DNA of 64,000 nucleotides, taken from the NCBI GenBank assembly GCA_949287075.1, contig CASEEU010000012.1, forward strand, positions 1 through 64,000, read 5' to 3'. Under the pieces are notes generated by a model that was given only the letters and a program-made list of their open reading frames with translations, did no database searches and had not been told where the DNA came from. The position numbers and the translations under genes were made by a program. Shown here one piece after another: positions 53,097-61,795 of the stretch (its first letter is position 1; the number at the start of each line of letters is the position of its first letter). This stretch comes from an uncultured Eubacteriales bacterium. GTDB lineage: Bacteria > Bacillota > Clostridia > TANB77 > CAG-508.

Positions 53097-55670
53097 ATGT
53101 TTAATTTTGATAAAGATGAAGAAGAACTTCCTAGGGCCATGAGAAAAATGCAAAAGGAAAAAGAAGAACGAGAAAAATTCATGGAGGAAGAAAATAAAAA
53201 GAAATCTAGAAATAAACATGGAAGAAATAGAAAAAGCAAACACAGTAAAAAAAAGAATGAAGAAACCGATGTCGATTATAAAAAAGCCATTAGAAAAAAG
53301 AGAGTGAAAAAAATCATTATTACGGTTGTTATTATTGTCATTATTATCTTAGCAATTATTTTGGGGATTTCTGCCTATAATTGGAAACAAATAACAACAG
53401 ATATGTTTTTAAACGAAAATTCTATTGTGATGGATTCTGATGGAAATGTCATTGCAGAACTTGGTAGTGAACGAAAGAAAATAAAAGTCGAAAATGAAGA
53501 TATGCCTGAAAATTTAAAAGATGCTTATGTATCTATTGAAGATGAAAGATATTATAAGCATCACGGCGTAGATATAAAAAGAACAGGTTCAGCCATTATT
53601 AATTATGTCATACACCTAGGAAATTCTTCTTTTGGAGGAAGTACCATAACACAACAATTGGTAAAAAATTTAACAGGAGATAATAGTGGATCGATTACTA
53701 GAAAGGTAAAAGAATGGTGGAAAGCATATTTACTAGAATGTTATTTTTCAAAAGAAGAAATACTTGACATGTATCTTAACATTATCTATGTTGGACCAAA
53801 TATATATGGTGTAGGTGCTGGTAGTCAGTATTATTTTAGTAAAGATATTCAAAGCTTGACACTTGCAGAATGTGCATTTTTAGCAGGAATTAATAATTCA
53901 CCAAATTCATATAATCCATTTGATAATGAAACAGACAATACAGAGAAAATTACAAAGAGAACAATAACGGTATTAGATAAGATGTTAGAATTAGAATATA
54001 TTACTCAAGAAGAATATGATACAGCCGTGTCAGAAGTTAATAATGGATTAAAATTTGAGCAAGGAACAGTAGAATCAAATGATGGAATCTATTCTTACCA
54101 CACAGATGCGTTAATTAATGAGATAACCCAAGATATAGCAGATAAGAAAAATATAACAGAAGATTTTGCTACAAACTATTTATATCTAGGTGGATTAACC
54201 ATTAATAGTACACAGAATTCAAGCATTCAAGATGAAACAGAAACAGAATTTAATAAACGTCAATATCAAATTGCTTCAAGAGAAGGTGGAGATCCAGCCC
54301 AAGCAGCAATGGTCATTATAGATCATCAAACAGGTCAAGTAGTTGCTTGTGTTGGAGGCTTAGGAGAAAAAGATACAGCACGAGGATTAAATAGAGCAAT
54401 ACAAAGTACAAGACAAACAGGTTCTTCTATCAAACCATTAGCTGTATTGGCACCTGGAATTGATAAGAAAAAATTTACAGCGGCAACTATATATGCAGAT
54501 GAAGAAACAACTTTTGCTGGAAACTACAAACCTGTAAATTATGATGGATATTTAGGAGATATAACAGTTAGAAGAGCAGTAGAGTCTTCTCAAAATATTC
54601 CGTTTGTGGAAATGATGGAACAAATAGGAGTAAAAACATCTATATCATATTTAAAAGATATGGGAATCACTTCTTTAACAGAAAAAGATGAGAGTTTATC
54701 ACTAGCTTTAGGAGGATTAGATAAAGGAATTACACCTTTAGAAATGGCTGCAGCTTATGCAACGATTGCTAATGACGGTGAATATATAGAACCTACTTTT
54801 TATACAGAAATAACAAATCAAGCAGGAAAAACAGTTGTAAAAGCAAAACCTGAATCACATCGTGTATTTTCAAAACAAGTAGCCTATATTTTAAAGGAAA
54901 TATTAACACAACCTGTTACAGGAAGTAATGGAACAGCTACATATTGTGCAATTTCAGGAATGGACGTAGCAGCGAAAACAGGAACAACAGATGAAAACTA
55001 TGATAGATGGCTATGTGGATTTACCCCATATTATACAGCTGCAACTTGGTTTGGATATGATCAAAATGAAACAATATATTTTAATAGACAAAATCCAGCA
55101 GGAATTATTTGGGCAAATGTTATGAAAAATATTCATTCTGGATTAGGGAATGCAACATTTGAGAAACCTAGTTGGATACAAACAGAAACTATATGTGCAG
55201 ATTCTGGAGAAATTGCAAATAGTGGTTGTACAAATACTTATGAAGAATATTTCTTGTTAGGAACGAAACCAGATAATTGTACAGAGCATTCTGGAAATAG
55301 AATTACAACAAATAATAATCAGAATAGACAAAACGAACAACCAAATCAAAATGTATTTAATGAAGACTTAACATTAGATCCAAGTTTAGAAAATGAAATT
55401 CCAGAAACAAATACACAAGCAAACACAACAAATACAACAACAAATAATAGTAGAACAAATACAACGACTGATAATAGTCGAACCAATACAACAAATACAA
55501 ATAGAAATAATACAACTTCATCAAATACAACAAATTCTACTACAAGTAATACGACCAATAGTGCTGGAAGTACAAATACATCAGGTAATACAACAACGTC
55601 AAGACCAAGCACAAATACAAGCACACCTAGTAATACATCTAGAACAGAAGATAATGATGAGGTTGAATAA
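53097..55670 (+). CDS. Class A penicillin-binding protein (PBP1A)
   Basis: 857 residues from ATG 53097 (AAAGGAAAG upstream). Lys/Glu-rich cytoplasmic tail, membrane anchor (about 75-100), GT51 glycosyltransferase (VSIEDERYYKHHGVD, FGGSTITQQLVKNL) and transpeptidase with RQTGSSIKPLAV (SxxK), SQN and AAKTGTTDENYDRW (KTG). The last 120 residues are Asn/Thr-rich, with no known domain. Polymerises and crosslinks peptidoglycan outside the membrane. Confidence 0.95.
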   Translation: MFNFDKDEEELPRAMRKMQKEKEEREKFMEEENKKKSRNKHGRNRKSKHSKKKNEETDVDYKKAIRKKRVKKIIITVVIIVIIILAIILGISAYNWKQITTDMFLNENSIVMDSDGNVIAELGSERKKIKVENEDMPENLKDAYVSIEDERYYKHHGVDIKRTGSAIINYVIHLGNSSFGGSTITQQLVKNLTGDNSGSITRKVKEWWKAYLLECYFSKEEILDMYLNIIYVGPNIYGVGAGSQYYFSKDIQSLTLAECAFLAGINNSPNSYNPFDNETDNTEKITKRTITVLDKMLELEYITQEEYDTAVSEVNNGLKFEQGTVESNDGIYSYHTDALINEITQDIADKKNITEDFATNYLYLGGLTINSTQNSSIQDETETEFNKRQYQIASREGGDPAQAAMVIIDHQTGQVVACVGGLGEKDTARGLNRAIQSTRQTGSSIKPLAVLAPGIDKKKFTAATIYADEETTFAGNYKPVNYDGYLGDITVRRAVESSQNIPFVEMMEQIGVKTSISYLKDMGITSLTEKDESLSLALGGLDKGITPLEMAAAYATIANDGEYIEPTFYTEITNQAGKTVVKAKPESHRVFSKQVAYILKEILTQPVTGSNGTATYCAISGMDVAAKTGTTDENYDRWLCGFTPYYTAATWFGYDQNETIYFNRQNPAGIIWANVMKNIHSGLGNATFEKPSWIQTETICADSGEIANSGCTNTYEEYFLLGTKPDNCTEHSGNRITTNNNQNRQNEQPNQNVFNEDLTLDPSLENEIPETNTQANTTNTTTNNSRTNTTTDNSRTNTTNTNRNNTTSSNTTNSTTSNTTNSAGSTNTSGNTTTSRPSTNTSTPSNTSRTEDNDEVE

Positions 55671-55672
55671 AT

Positions 55673-55705
55673 CAAAAGAGGGAAACATAGGATTTCTCTC
55701 TTTTT
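55673..55705 (+). terminator. Terminator of the PBP1A gene
   Basis: AAAGAGGGAAA pairs with TTTCTCTCTTT with one G-T, followed by TTT. It abuts the -35 of the next promoter. Confidence 0.7.
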
Positions 55706-55733
55706 TGAAATTTATGTTAATTTGTGGTATAAT
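55705..55733 (+). promoter_or_regulatory. Sigma-A promoter
   Basis: TTGAAA (55705-55710), 17-base spacer, TATAAT (55728-55733). Confidence 0.7.
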
Positions 55734-55781
55734 AAAAAGTGAACTGTAAATACAGTATCATTACGAAAAGGAGGCTCTATT

Positions 55782-56231
55782 ATGAAAAGAGCAAATACAA
55801 AAGAAGTAAAAAGATACGCAAAGGAAATTTGCCGGAATGCAGATTTAGTCGAAGAAGTAGGAATAGTAATTTCCTGTGTAACTGGAGTTCCCACACTTTG
55901 TGAATTTCCTGAAAAGATTCAGGAGGCCTACTATAAGGCAATGAATCAGAAAAAGTTTTTGGAGAATTTACGAAAATCTGTGAAAGATGAGATATTGGAA
56001 ATGCTTGCTGTTAGAGAAGTAAGTACAATAAAGTTGGTAAAATACTATTTCATCTTTAATGTACAGGAACTGAATGCTCTGTTTTCGAAAAATACGGCAC
56101 TTTCTAGTAACGTAAAAAGGCTTATGATTATACATGAGCTCGAAAAGCTACTGGAAAATACAGTGCAGACAGAAGATGAAGACAGAAAAGTAGCAAAGGC
56201 AGTTAATAGAATTTACAAGTCTTTGCAGTAA
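55782..56231 (+). CDS. Hypothetical protein, 149 residues, isolated unit
   Basis: Soluble, helix-rich, no family recognised. AAAGGAGG before ATG 55782. Own promoter and strong terminator. Codon use unlike the neighbours (CTC, GGC, GAG, CGG). The one CGG (TGC CGG AAT, residue 18) must be a triplet, because skipping C leads to a stop five codons later. It belongs with the other single-gene units at 6.3, 8.2, 16.6 and 26.3 kb. Confidence 0.68.
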   Translation: MKRANTKEVKRYAKEICRNADLVEEVGIVISCVTGVPTLCEFPEKIQEAYYKAMNQKKFLENLRKSVKDEILEMLAVREVSTIKLVKYYFIFNVQELNALFSKNTALSSNVKRLMIIHELEKLLENTVQTEDEDRKVAKAVNRIYKSLQ

Positions 56232-56242
56232 AATTTCCAGAA

Positions 56243-56294
56243 ACAAAAACGCGGAGGAAGGTGTAAAATCCTTTCTCCACGTTTTTGTTTTTTT
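56243..56294 (+). terminator. Strong terminator
   Basis: ACAAAAACGCGGAGGAAGG and CCTTTCTCCACGTTTTTGT pair with two imperfections, followed by T6. Confidence 0.85.
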
Positions 56295-56324
56295 AAGTAT
56301 ATTTTTATTCAAAATTAATATTTT

Positions 56325-57236
56325 TTAGTTTATACAACTTTTAGAAGGGTTTACTACAGCAGGAGGAATTTCATATTTAACATCAAAAAATTGAAAATCA
56401 TCTAAGGTATTATCTTCTAAACAAGCCAAATAAATGTCTAATTCATTTAAAGACTTACAAGCTGTAATAATAGCAGGGTGCAAATTATAATTGAAAAACA
56501 ACTCTATACCAAGACCTATCGCTTTTAATTTAGAACCTTTTTCTTTTTCTGTAACAAGTTTATAAGCTTCTCTAAATCTTGCAATAGCTGCGAATTTATA
56601 ATCGCTAAGTGATTTTGTATAAAGATGATCAATAACACTTTGTATTGTTTTATATTCAGAGCGATTACTTAATAATAATTCCTTAATTTCATTTATTGTA
56701 AAAGGAAGGAATACTTTTTGTTGAAATTCTGAAATTATCAAGCTTTTTTCAAGATAAAAGTTTGATAAAATTTCATTGTCAATAATATTTGTTTGTTTAT
56801 TTTCGGTTTTGGTAGTTAAATTTTTTGCTAATTCTGATAAATCTATTGTTGTTATTCTATGAACAAAGTTTTCTATTATTTCTGTACTTTCGTATATAGA
56901 ATTTATATTATCTTTAAAAAATTGATTATATTCATTTATTTGTCCTTCTATATTTTCAGTATTATCATTTATTTTATCTAGAGATTTCAATAAATTTTTT
57001 AAAATGGTAATATTGGAATTAGACTTTGTTAAAGCATTTGTTGATTCATTTAAATAATAAAACGCTTTATCATTAGGATTAATATCATATGAAAAAGTAA
57101 CATCTGACATAAAATTTTTAATAAACATTAAAATTTGTTTATTTAGATTTTTTTGAATTTCTAATGTAGATGTTAAAGAAATTTTTTCTAATTCAATTAA
57201 TTTTTTCATATTTTCTTTATCTGAAAAGTTTATCAT
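56325..57236 (-). CDS. Hypothetical helical protein, 303 residues
   Basis: Long helical and coiled-coil stretches in the N-terminal 150 residues (LKSLDKINDNTENIEGQINE), a more globular C-terminal half (DYKFAAIARFREAYKLVTEK), no signal peptide or membrane segment. I do not recognise it. ATG 57236 after GGAGG. Divergent from the SipW/TasA-like operon; the gap between them is about 160 bases. Resident codon use. Confidence 0.7.
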   Translation of the reverse strand: MINFSDKENMKKLIELEKISLTSTLEIQKNLNKQILMFIKNFMSDVTFSYDINPNDKAFYYLNESTNALTKSNSNITILKNLLKSLDKINDNTENIEGQINEYNQFFKDNINSIYESTEIIENFVHRITTIDLSELAKNLTTKTENKQTNIIDNEILSNFYLEKSLIISEFQQKVFLPFTINEIKELLLSNRSEYKTIQSVIDHLYTKSLSDYKFAAIARFREAYKLVTEKEKGSKLKAIGLGIELFFNYNLHPAIITACKSLNELDIYLACLEDNTLDDFQFFDVKYEIPPAVVNPSKSCIN

Positions 57237-57331
57237 TTGTATCCTCCACAGTAAATTTATTTTATTATAACATTAGCATGAAAAATTGTAAATGAAAATA
57301 TAAAAAAAATATCGAAACTAATAAAAAAAAG

Positions 57332-57360
57332 TTGAAAAAAAAAATCTAGTATGATATATT
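57332..57360 (+). promoter_or_regulatory. Promoter of the SipW/TasA-McrB-like operon
   Basis: TTGAAA (57332-57337), 17-base spacer, TATATT (57355-57360). All following genes to the window end are closely spaced in the same direction. Confidence 0.6.
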
Positions 57361-57395
57361 GGCACTAGAATTTTTTGTTATACAAGGGGGAAAAA

Positions 57396-57968
57396 ATGAA
57401 GAGAGTATTTTTTAATATCATTTTTATGATTTATTTAGTAATCGCAATATTTGTAACGGTTTGCTTATTGTCATACAATGACTATAAAGTATCAGAGTTT
57501 GGAACAATATCATTTGTTATTGTACCAGATAATAAATTGAATCCAGATTTTAACAAAGGTGATTTAGCAATTATAGATAAAGCGGACAGATTAGAAAAAG
57601 GAGATAAATTTCTATACTATGATGTATATAATGAACAAGTTATTATAAGATTAGGAACAGTTAATGATATAGATGATTCAAATGAATTTGATGTAAAATA
57701 CTTAATAGATGATGGAGAATATGAAATTTCAGATGAATATGTCATAGGGCCTACATCAACAGCAACAGTAATGCAAAATGTAGGAACAGTCTTAGGAATT
57801 ATAGAATCAAGATGGGGATTTCTATTTTTAATTGTATTACCAGCATTAATCGCATTTGTTAATCAAATCATGGTTGTTGCTACTGGAATAAAACAAGCAA
57901 AAAAAGAAATTAAAGAAGAAGCAAAAGAAGATAAAAAAGAAACTAAGGAAAAGGAAAAAAATGACTGA
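57396..57968 (+). CDS. SipW-like signal peptidase homologue without catalytic serine
   Basis: 190 residues from ATG 57396 (AAGGGGG upstream). Same layout as SipW-type signal peptidases: N-terminal membrane helix, beta-rich middle, late helix. At the place of the active-site motif (GSMxPT-like) it reads VIVPDNKLNPDFNKGDLAII, with no serine, and the usual catalytic His motif is not seen. Probably inactive, a chaperone or adaptor for the real peptidase at 58605. C-terminal tail is Lys/Glu-rich. Overlaps the next gene by eight bases. Confidence 0.65.
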   Translation: MKRVFFNIIFMIYLVIAIFVTVCLLSYNDYKVSEFGTISFVIVPDNKLNPDFNKGDLAIIDKADRLEKGDKFLYYDVYNEQVIIRLGTVNDIDDSNEFDVKYLIDDGEYEISDEYVIGPTSTATVMQNVGTVLGIIESRWGFLFLIVLPALIAFVNQIMVVATGIKQAKKEIKEEAKEDKKETKEKEKND

Positions 57969-58593
57969 TTTAGGTAAAAAAAACACAAAAAAAGCATTGA
58001 TTTTTTTGTGTTTATGTATCATTTTACTAATTATATATGGAGTTATAAGAATATATGCACTTTTTCATAGTGAACTAGGAGCAATCGTTCAGCTTGAAAA
58101 TGGAACATGGAATATTCATGTCAATGGAACAGACATAACGAAAGGAACAGATATTAAATTTGATGTAAACAATGTTACTGTGGAAGAAAATGAACATGTT
58201 AAACCAGGGAATATAGCACCTGGTTTAACCGGTATTTTTAAAATCAATATTGATCCTAAAAATACGAATGTTTCAACCAGATATGATATCCATTTAGATG
58301 AAGAAAAACTTACAAATCCAAATATACAAATAAAATCCATAAAAGAAACATTAAATGGAAATGAATTAGTAAAAACAGATAAAAATACATATACAGGAAT
58401 CATACCATTAGAAAAAATACAAGAGGGAACCACAAATGAAATTACAGTAGAAGTAGAATGGATGGAAAATGAAAATAATCATGAAGAAGATATTGAATTA
58501 GGAACAACATGGGAGGCAGAATATCAAATTTCAATTACTGTGCATGTTTGCCAATATTTAGGAGAAGAGTTAAATCAGTACACTAGTGAATAA
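57961..58593 (+). CDS. TasA/camelysin-like secreted protein
   Basis: 210 residues. N-terminal signal helix (about 12-30), then a beta-rich domain of the kind seen in TasA/CalY fibre subunits (IVQLENGTWNIHVNGTDITK, VKPGNIAPGLTGIFKINIDP). Such subunits are cut by SipW-type peptidases and form extracellular fibres. Start overlaps the upstream gene, so it is coupled. Confidence 0.62.
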   Translation: MTDLGKKNTKKALIFLCLCIILLIIYGVIRIYALFHSELGAIVQLENGTWNIHVNGTDITKGTDIKFDVNNVTVEENEHVKPGNIAPGLTGIFKINIDPKNTNVSTRYDIHLDEEKLTNPNIQIKSIKETLNGNELVKTDKNTYTGIIPLEKIQEGTTNEITVEVEWMENENNHEEDIELGTTWEAEYQISITVHVCQYLGEELNQYTSE

Positions 58594-58604
58594 CAGGAGA
58601 AAAA

Positions 58605-59144
58605 ATGTCAAATCATAAGAAAAAGAAAACAATTAGTATCATAATAGGACATATTCTTAATGTATTATTGCTTATCGTTTTTATTTTAATCATGATAGGT
58701 ATTTATTATATAGTACAAATTAAAGTATTCCAAAATGATTATGCGAATCTATTTGGATATACGTTTTTTGAAGTAGCAACAGGCAGTATGTCAGGTACAA
58801 TAGAAGTAGGAGATGTTGTGATTGTCAAAATTACAAAAGATGTAAATAAAGGAGAAGTCATTGTATATAAAGAAGGAGACAATTTTATTACACATAGATT
58901 AGTAGAAAAAGATGCTAATCACTTAGTAGCAAAGGGAGATGCTAATAATAGTGAAGATAAACCTATTACAGAAGATCAGATTTTAGGAAGAGTAATTTAT
59001 ATGCTTCCTAAATTAGGAGTGTGGAGAAAAATCTTTTTGTCACCAGAAATCATAGGACTTATTTTACTTTTGCTTTTCCTTTTAGGAATTGTTGTGCAAT
59101 TTATTTCTAAAAATGATAAAGCAAATAAAGAGGATGAAAAATAA
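58605..59144 (+). CDS. sipW: SipW-type signal peptidase I
   Basis: 179 residues. N-terminal membrane helix; catalytic serine motif EVATGSMSGTIEVGDVVIVK; the ER-type His motif in FITHRLVEKD; KGDANNSEDK; C-terminal membrane helix. The Ser-His type is the archaeal/SipW signal peptidase that processes TasA-like proteins. Lies among the TasA-like genes it should process. Confidence 0.88.
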   Translation: MSNHKKKKTISIIIGHILNVLLLIVFILIMIGIYYIVQIKVFQNDYANLFGYTFFEVATGSMSGTIEVGDVVIVKITKDVNKGEVIVYKEGDNFITHRLVEKDANHLVAKGDANNSEDKPITEDQILGRVIYMLPKLGVWRKIFLSPEIIGLILLLLFLLGIVVQFISKNDKANKEDEK

Positions 59145-59202
59145 GAAATACAATTACAGCAATTTTATTAAAATTATGACTAAAGAAAGGAATGATAAAC
59201 GA

Positions 59203-59775
59203 ATGAATAAAAAACTGAAAAGATTATATGCAAAATTTGTCATTCTTATATTATGTCTATTAATTCTCATTAGGATCGTCGTTCTTGTTTTATCAAAATA
59301 TGAAAGTATAGCAAATTCAACAGCTAATGTGGATATTGCATTTTACTTATTAAACGAAGATTATAAAACAATGACATTAAATCTAGCATCATTATTTCCA
59401 CAAGATGATGCATATGTATATACATTTTCAATAGGAAATCAAGATGGAGAAAAAACAGCTGAAATTGATTTAGCATATAATTTAACGATTCGAACAACGA
59501 CAAATTTACCATTAACATATGAATTATATAAAAATCAAAAATATACAGATTCAGGAGCAGGGAATATTATAAAAACAAATACTGTAGAACCAGATGAATA
59601 TGGTACATATTTTAGAAATATGACCACACAAGAAGAAAATTTATATTATAAAGAACCAAAAACAAATATATATGAATTGGTTATCCATTTTCCAGAAAAT
59701 TATAATACAACAAATTATCAAAATATTATAGAAGCTTTAGAAATCCAAGTTGATTCACATCAAATAACATCTTAA
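59203..59775 (+). CDS. TasA-like secreted protein
   Basis: 190 residues from ATG 59203; an in-frame ATG 27 bases upstream is possible, and neither has a strong site. Signal helix (FVILILCLLILIRIVVLVL), then beta-rich sequence with NSTANVDIAFYLLNEDYKTM and many paired polar strands, typical of camelysin/TasA-like proteins. Likely a fibre or surface subunit and a SipW substrate. Confidence 0.6.
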   Translation: MNKKLKRLYAKFVILILCLLILIRIVVLVLSKYESIANSTANVDIAFYLLNEDYKTMTLNLASLFPQDDAYVYTFSIGNQDGEKTAEIDLAYNLTIRTTTNLPLTYELYKNQKYTDSGAGNIIKTNTVEPDEYGTYFRNMTTQEENLYYKEPKTNIYELVIHFPENYNTTNYQNIIEALEIQVDSHQITS

Positions 59776-59794
59776 AAATAAAAAGAGGAGTCAT

Positions 59795-60748
59795 ATGCAA
59801 AAGAAAATAGGAAATTTTATAAGCAAAAATATAAAATATAAAAAAAATCAAATAATCATTGCTACACTCATTGCACTTAGTCTTTTGTCATTTATGATTA
59901 TTTTTGGTAGATATTTAACAAGTAATGTCAGCAATTTTTTTGTAAGGAGTAAAGAATTTTATTTTTTCAGTGATAAATTATCAGAAGATAATTCTGTTTA
60001 TCAAGTTGACAATTGGTCAGGTGTAGATGATTATACAATTACCATTAATATGAATAGTCGTTTAAATAATATAGAATCTGCAACTTATGATATCGGATAT
60101 GATATTTCATATACATGTAGTGATAATGCCATTTGTCAGTTAAGTAAAACACAAGGAATTATTAAAGCAGATACCAATTCAGATTTTTTTAATTTAACCA
60201 TTACGCCAAATACACAATTAAAAGATGGAGACAAAGTCGTTGTTGATGTAGTTGTTCATTCAACTGCACCATATAAAAAGACTTTAAAAGGAAGATTTAC
60301 ATTTGTTGTAGGAAAAGAGAAACTTACTTATCAAATCACAGACAAATCACAAGATCCATATATGTTATTAAGTATCACAAATACGTTAACCTATTATATG
60401 ATTAAAGAAGCATTTGATTCTTTTCATGTAGGAGATAGGATAGATATAGATACCTATTTATCATTATCAGAGGATAAAAAAGCAAAATGTTATTCTGCAG
60501 AAGTTAAAATTGAATTTAATCCAAGGGAAGTGTTGTTTGATGTAACAAATAGTGTTTATTCAGATGCAACAAATGTAACAACGACCAATATAGATGGTAA
60601 AACATATATAAATGGGTTTACTATCAAAATAGATGCTATCTCTAGTAGAGAAATTAGATTTTATAAGGTGGATGTCAATCAAGATTATACATATCCTAAT
60701 GGTAGTAATGATAAATCTATTATAACTATTAGCAATAAAGAGATATAA
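59795..60748 (+). CDS. Large secreted TasA-operon protein
   Basis: 317 residues. Signal/anchor helix (IATLIALSLLSFMIIFGRYL), then a beta-rich extracellular part with two cysteines (YTCSDNAICQL) and a second domain near residues 190-310. Not a clear TasA. It could be a minor pilin-like or tip subunit of the same fibre. RBS AAAGAGGAG before ATG 59795. Confidence 0.58.
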   Translation: MQKKIGNFISKNIKYKKNQIIIATLIALSLLSFMIIFGRYLTSNVSNFFVRSKEFYFFSDKLSEDNSVYQVDNWSGVDDYTITINMNSRLNNIESATYDIGYDISYTCSDNAICQLSKTQGIIKADTNSDFFNLTITPNTQLKDGDKVVVDVVVHSTAPYKKTLKGRFTFVVGKEKLTYQITDKSQDPYMLLSITNTLTYYMIKEAFDSFHVGDRIDIDTYLSLSEDKKAKCYSAEVKIEFNPREVLFDVTNSVYSDATNVTTTNIDGKTYINGFTIKIDAISSREIRFYKVDVNQDYTYPNGSNDKSIITISNKEI

Positions 60749-60775
60749 TGATTTTAAAGAAAGGAAATATATAAA

Positions 60776-61777
60776 ATGACAATCAATATTATGAATGAAT
60801 ACATTACACTAACGAAAAAACAAATTACAACATATTTAAAACTTGTATTTGAAAACACATATGATAAAAGATATGATGATATGTATTCTGAAAAATACAT
60901 AAATGCAAGATATTATAATTTCTTTAAAGGAAGTGAAAATGCGACAATCAGAAGAACAATACTAGAAGAATTGAAAAAAACATATGAATATGCCATCTCA
61001 GAAAATTTCAATGATAAAGATTTTTTAGATAAATTACATGTTTTTTTCTGTTATGTTTTATATTTTGACAATGTTGTATATTATAAAGATTTAAGAAATA
61101 AGATATTTCAAATAACAAAACTTAGAAAAAAACTTTTAAATAGAGAAAATGATGGTTTTGAAGAAAATTTATATAATGAAATGACAAAAATAAGTGATGA
61201 AAAAGAAAGATTATTAACAAAGTTTAACACAAATCAATTTTTCTTAAAGATATCAAACTATAAGAATATTGCAAATGTATATAGAGTAAACTTAAAATTC
61301 GAATTAAAATTTCCTATGGAATATAGTGAAATGGCCATTCATAAAGTGTTTAATTCAGGAATTACAAATGAAGACAAATTAGTGATAGAATATTACTTAA
61401 TTACTGTTCAAATTATAAGAGATGTGATTAAGCAAAATTTTAAAAAACAATATATTGTTGAATTTGCAGAAACATTATTGGCAAAACCCAAAAAAATAAA
61501 AAGTATATTAAATGTTATAGACAATGCAGCGATTCAGGATAAACTATGTTTAAAAATAAGACATGAATATTTTATAGAAAATAAAGAAGCTGTATATGAA
61601 CTTATGAGAGAGGGATATAGATTTGCTATTATTTTAGATAATTCTTTTGAAGCAAATTATAAAAATATGGAAAATTTAAAAATGTTTAAATATGTCATAC
61701 TTAATAGAGAGTCAAAACAATATGGACAAGTTATGCAATTTAATCAAGAAGTGAAAAACAATATTATAGAAATATAG
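60776..61777 (+). CDS. Hypothetical protein of the McrB-linked operon, 333 residues
   Basis: Soluble, helical, rich in Lys, Glu and Asn; no signal peptide. No motif recognised. AAAGGAAAT before ATG 60776, 18 bases before the AAA+ gene. Its position between the secreted-protein genes and the ATPase suggests a cytoplasmic link in the same system, but that is only inference from position. Confidence 0.62.
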   Translation: MTINIMNEYITLTKKQITTYLKLVFENTYDKRYDDMYSEKYINARYYNFFKGSENATIRRTILEELKKTYEYAISENFNDKDFLDKLHVFFCYVLYFDNVVYYKDLRNKIFQITKLRKKLLNRENDGFEENLYNEMTKISDEKERLLTKFNTNQFFLKISNYKNIANVYRVNLKFELKFPMEYSEMAIHKVFNSGITNEDKLVIEYYLITVQIIRDVIKQNFKKQYIVEFAETLLAKPKKIKSILNVIDNAAIQDKLCLKIRHEYFIENKEAVYELMREGYRFAIILDNSFEANYKNMENLKMFKYVILNRESKQYGQVMQFNQEVKNNIIEI

Positions 61778-61795
61778 AAAGGAAATATAATAAAT

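Noticed and set aside
55346-55749. Open frames on either strand over the PBP1A tail
   Set aside because: Mirror frames of the Asn/Thr-rich repeat without ribosome sites.
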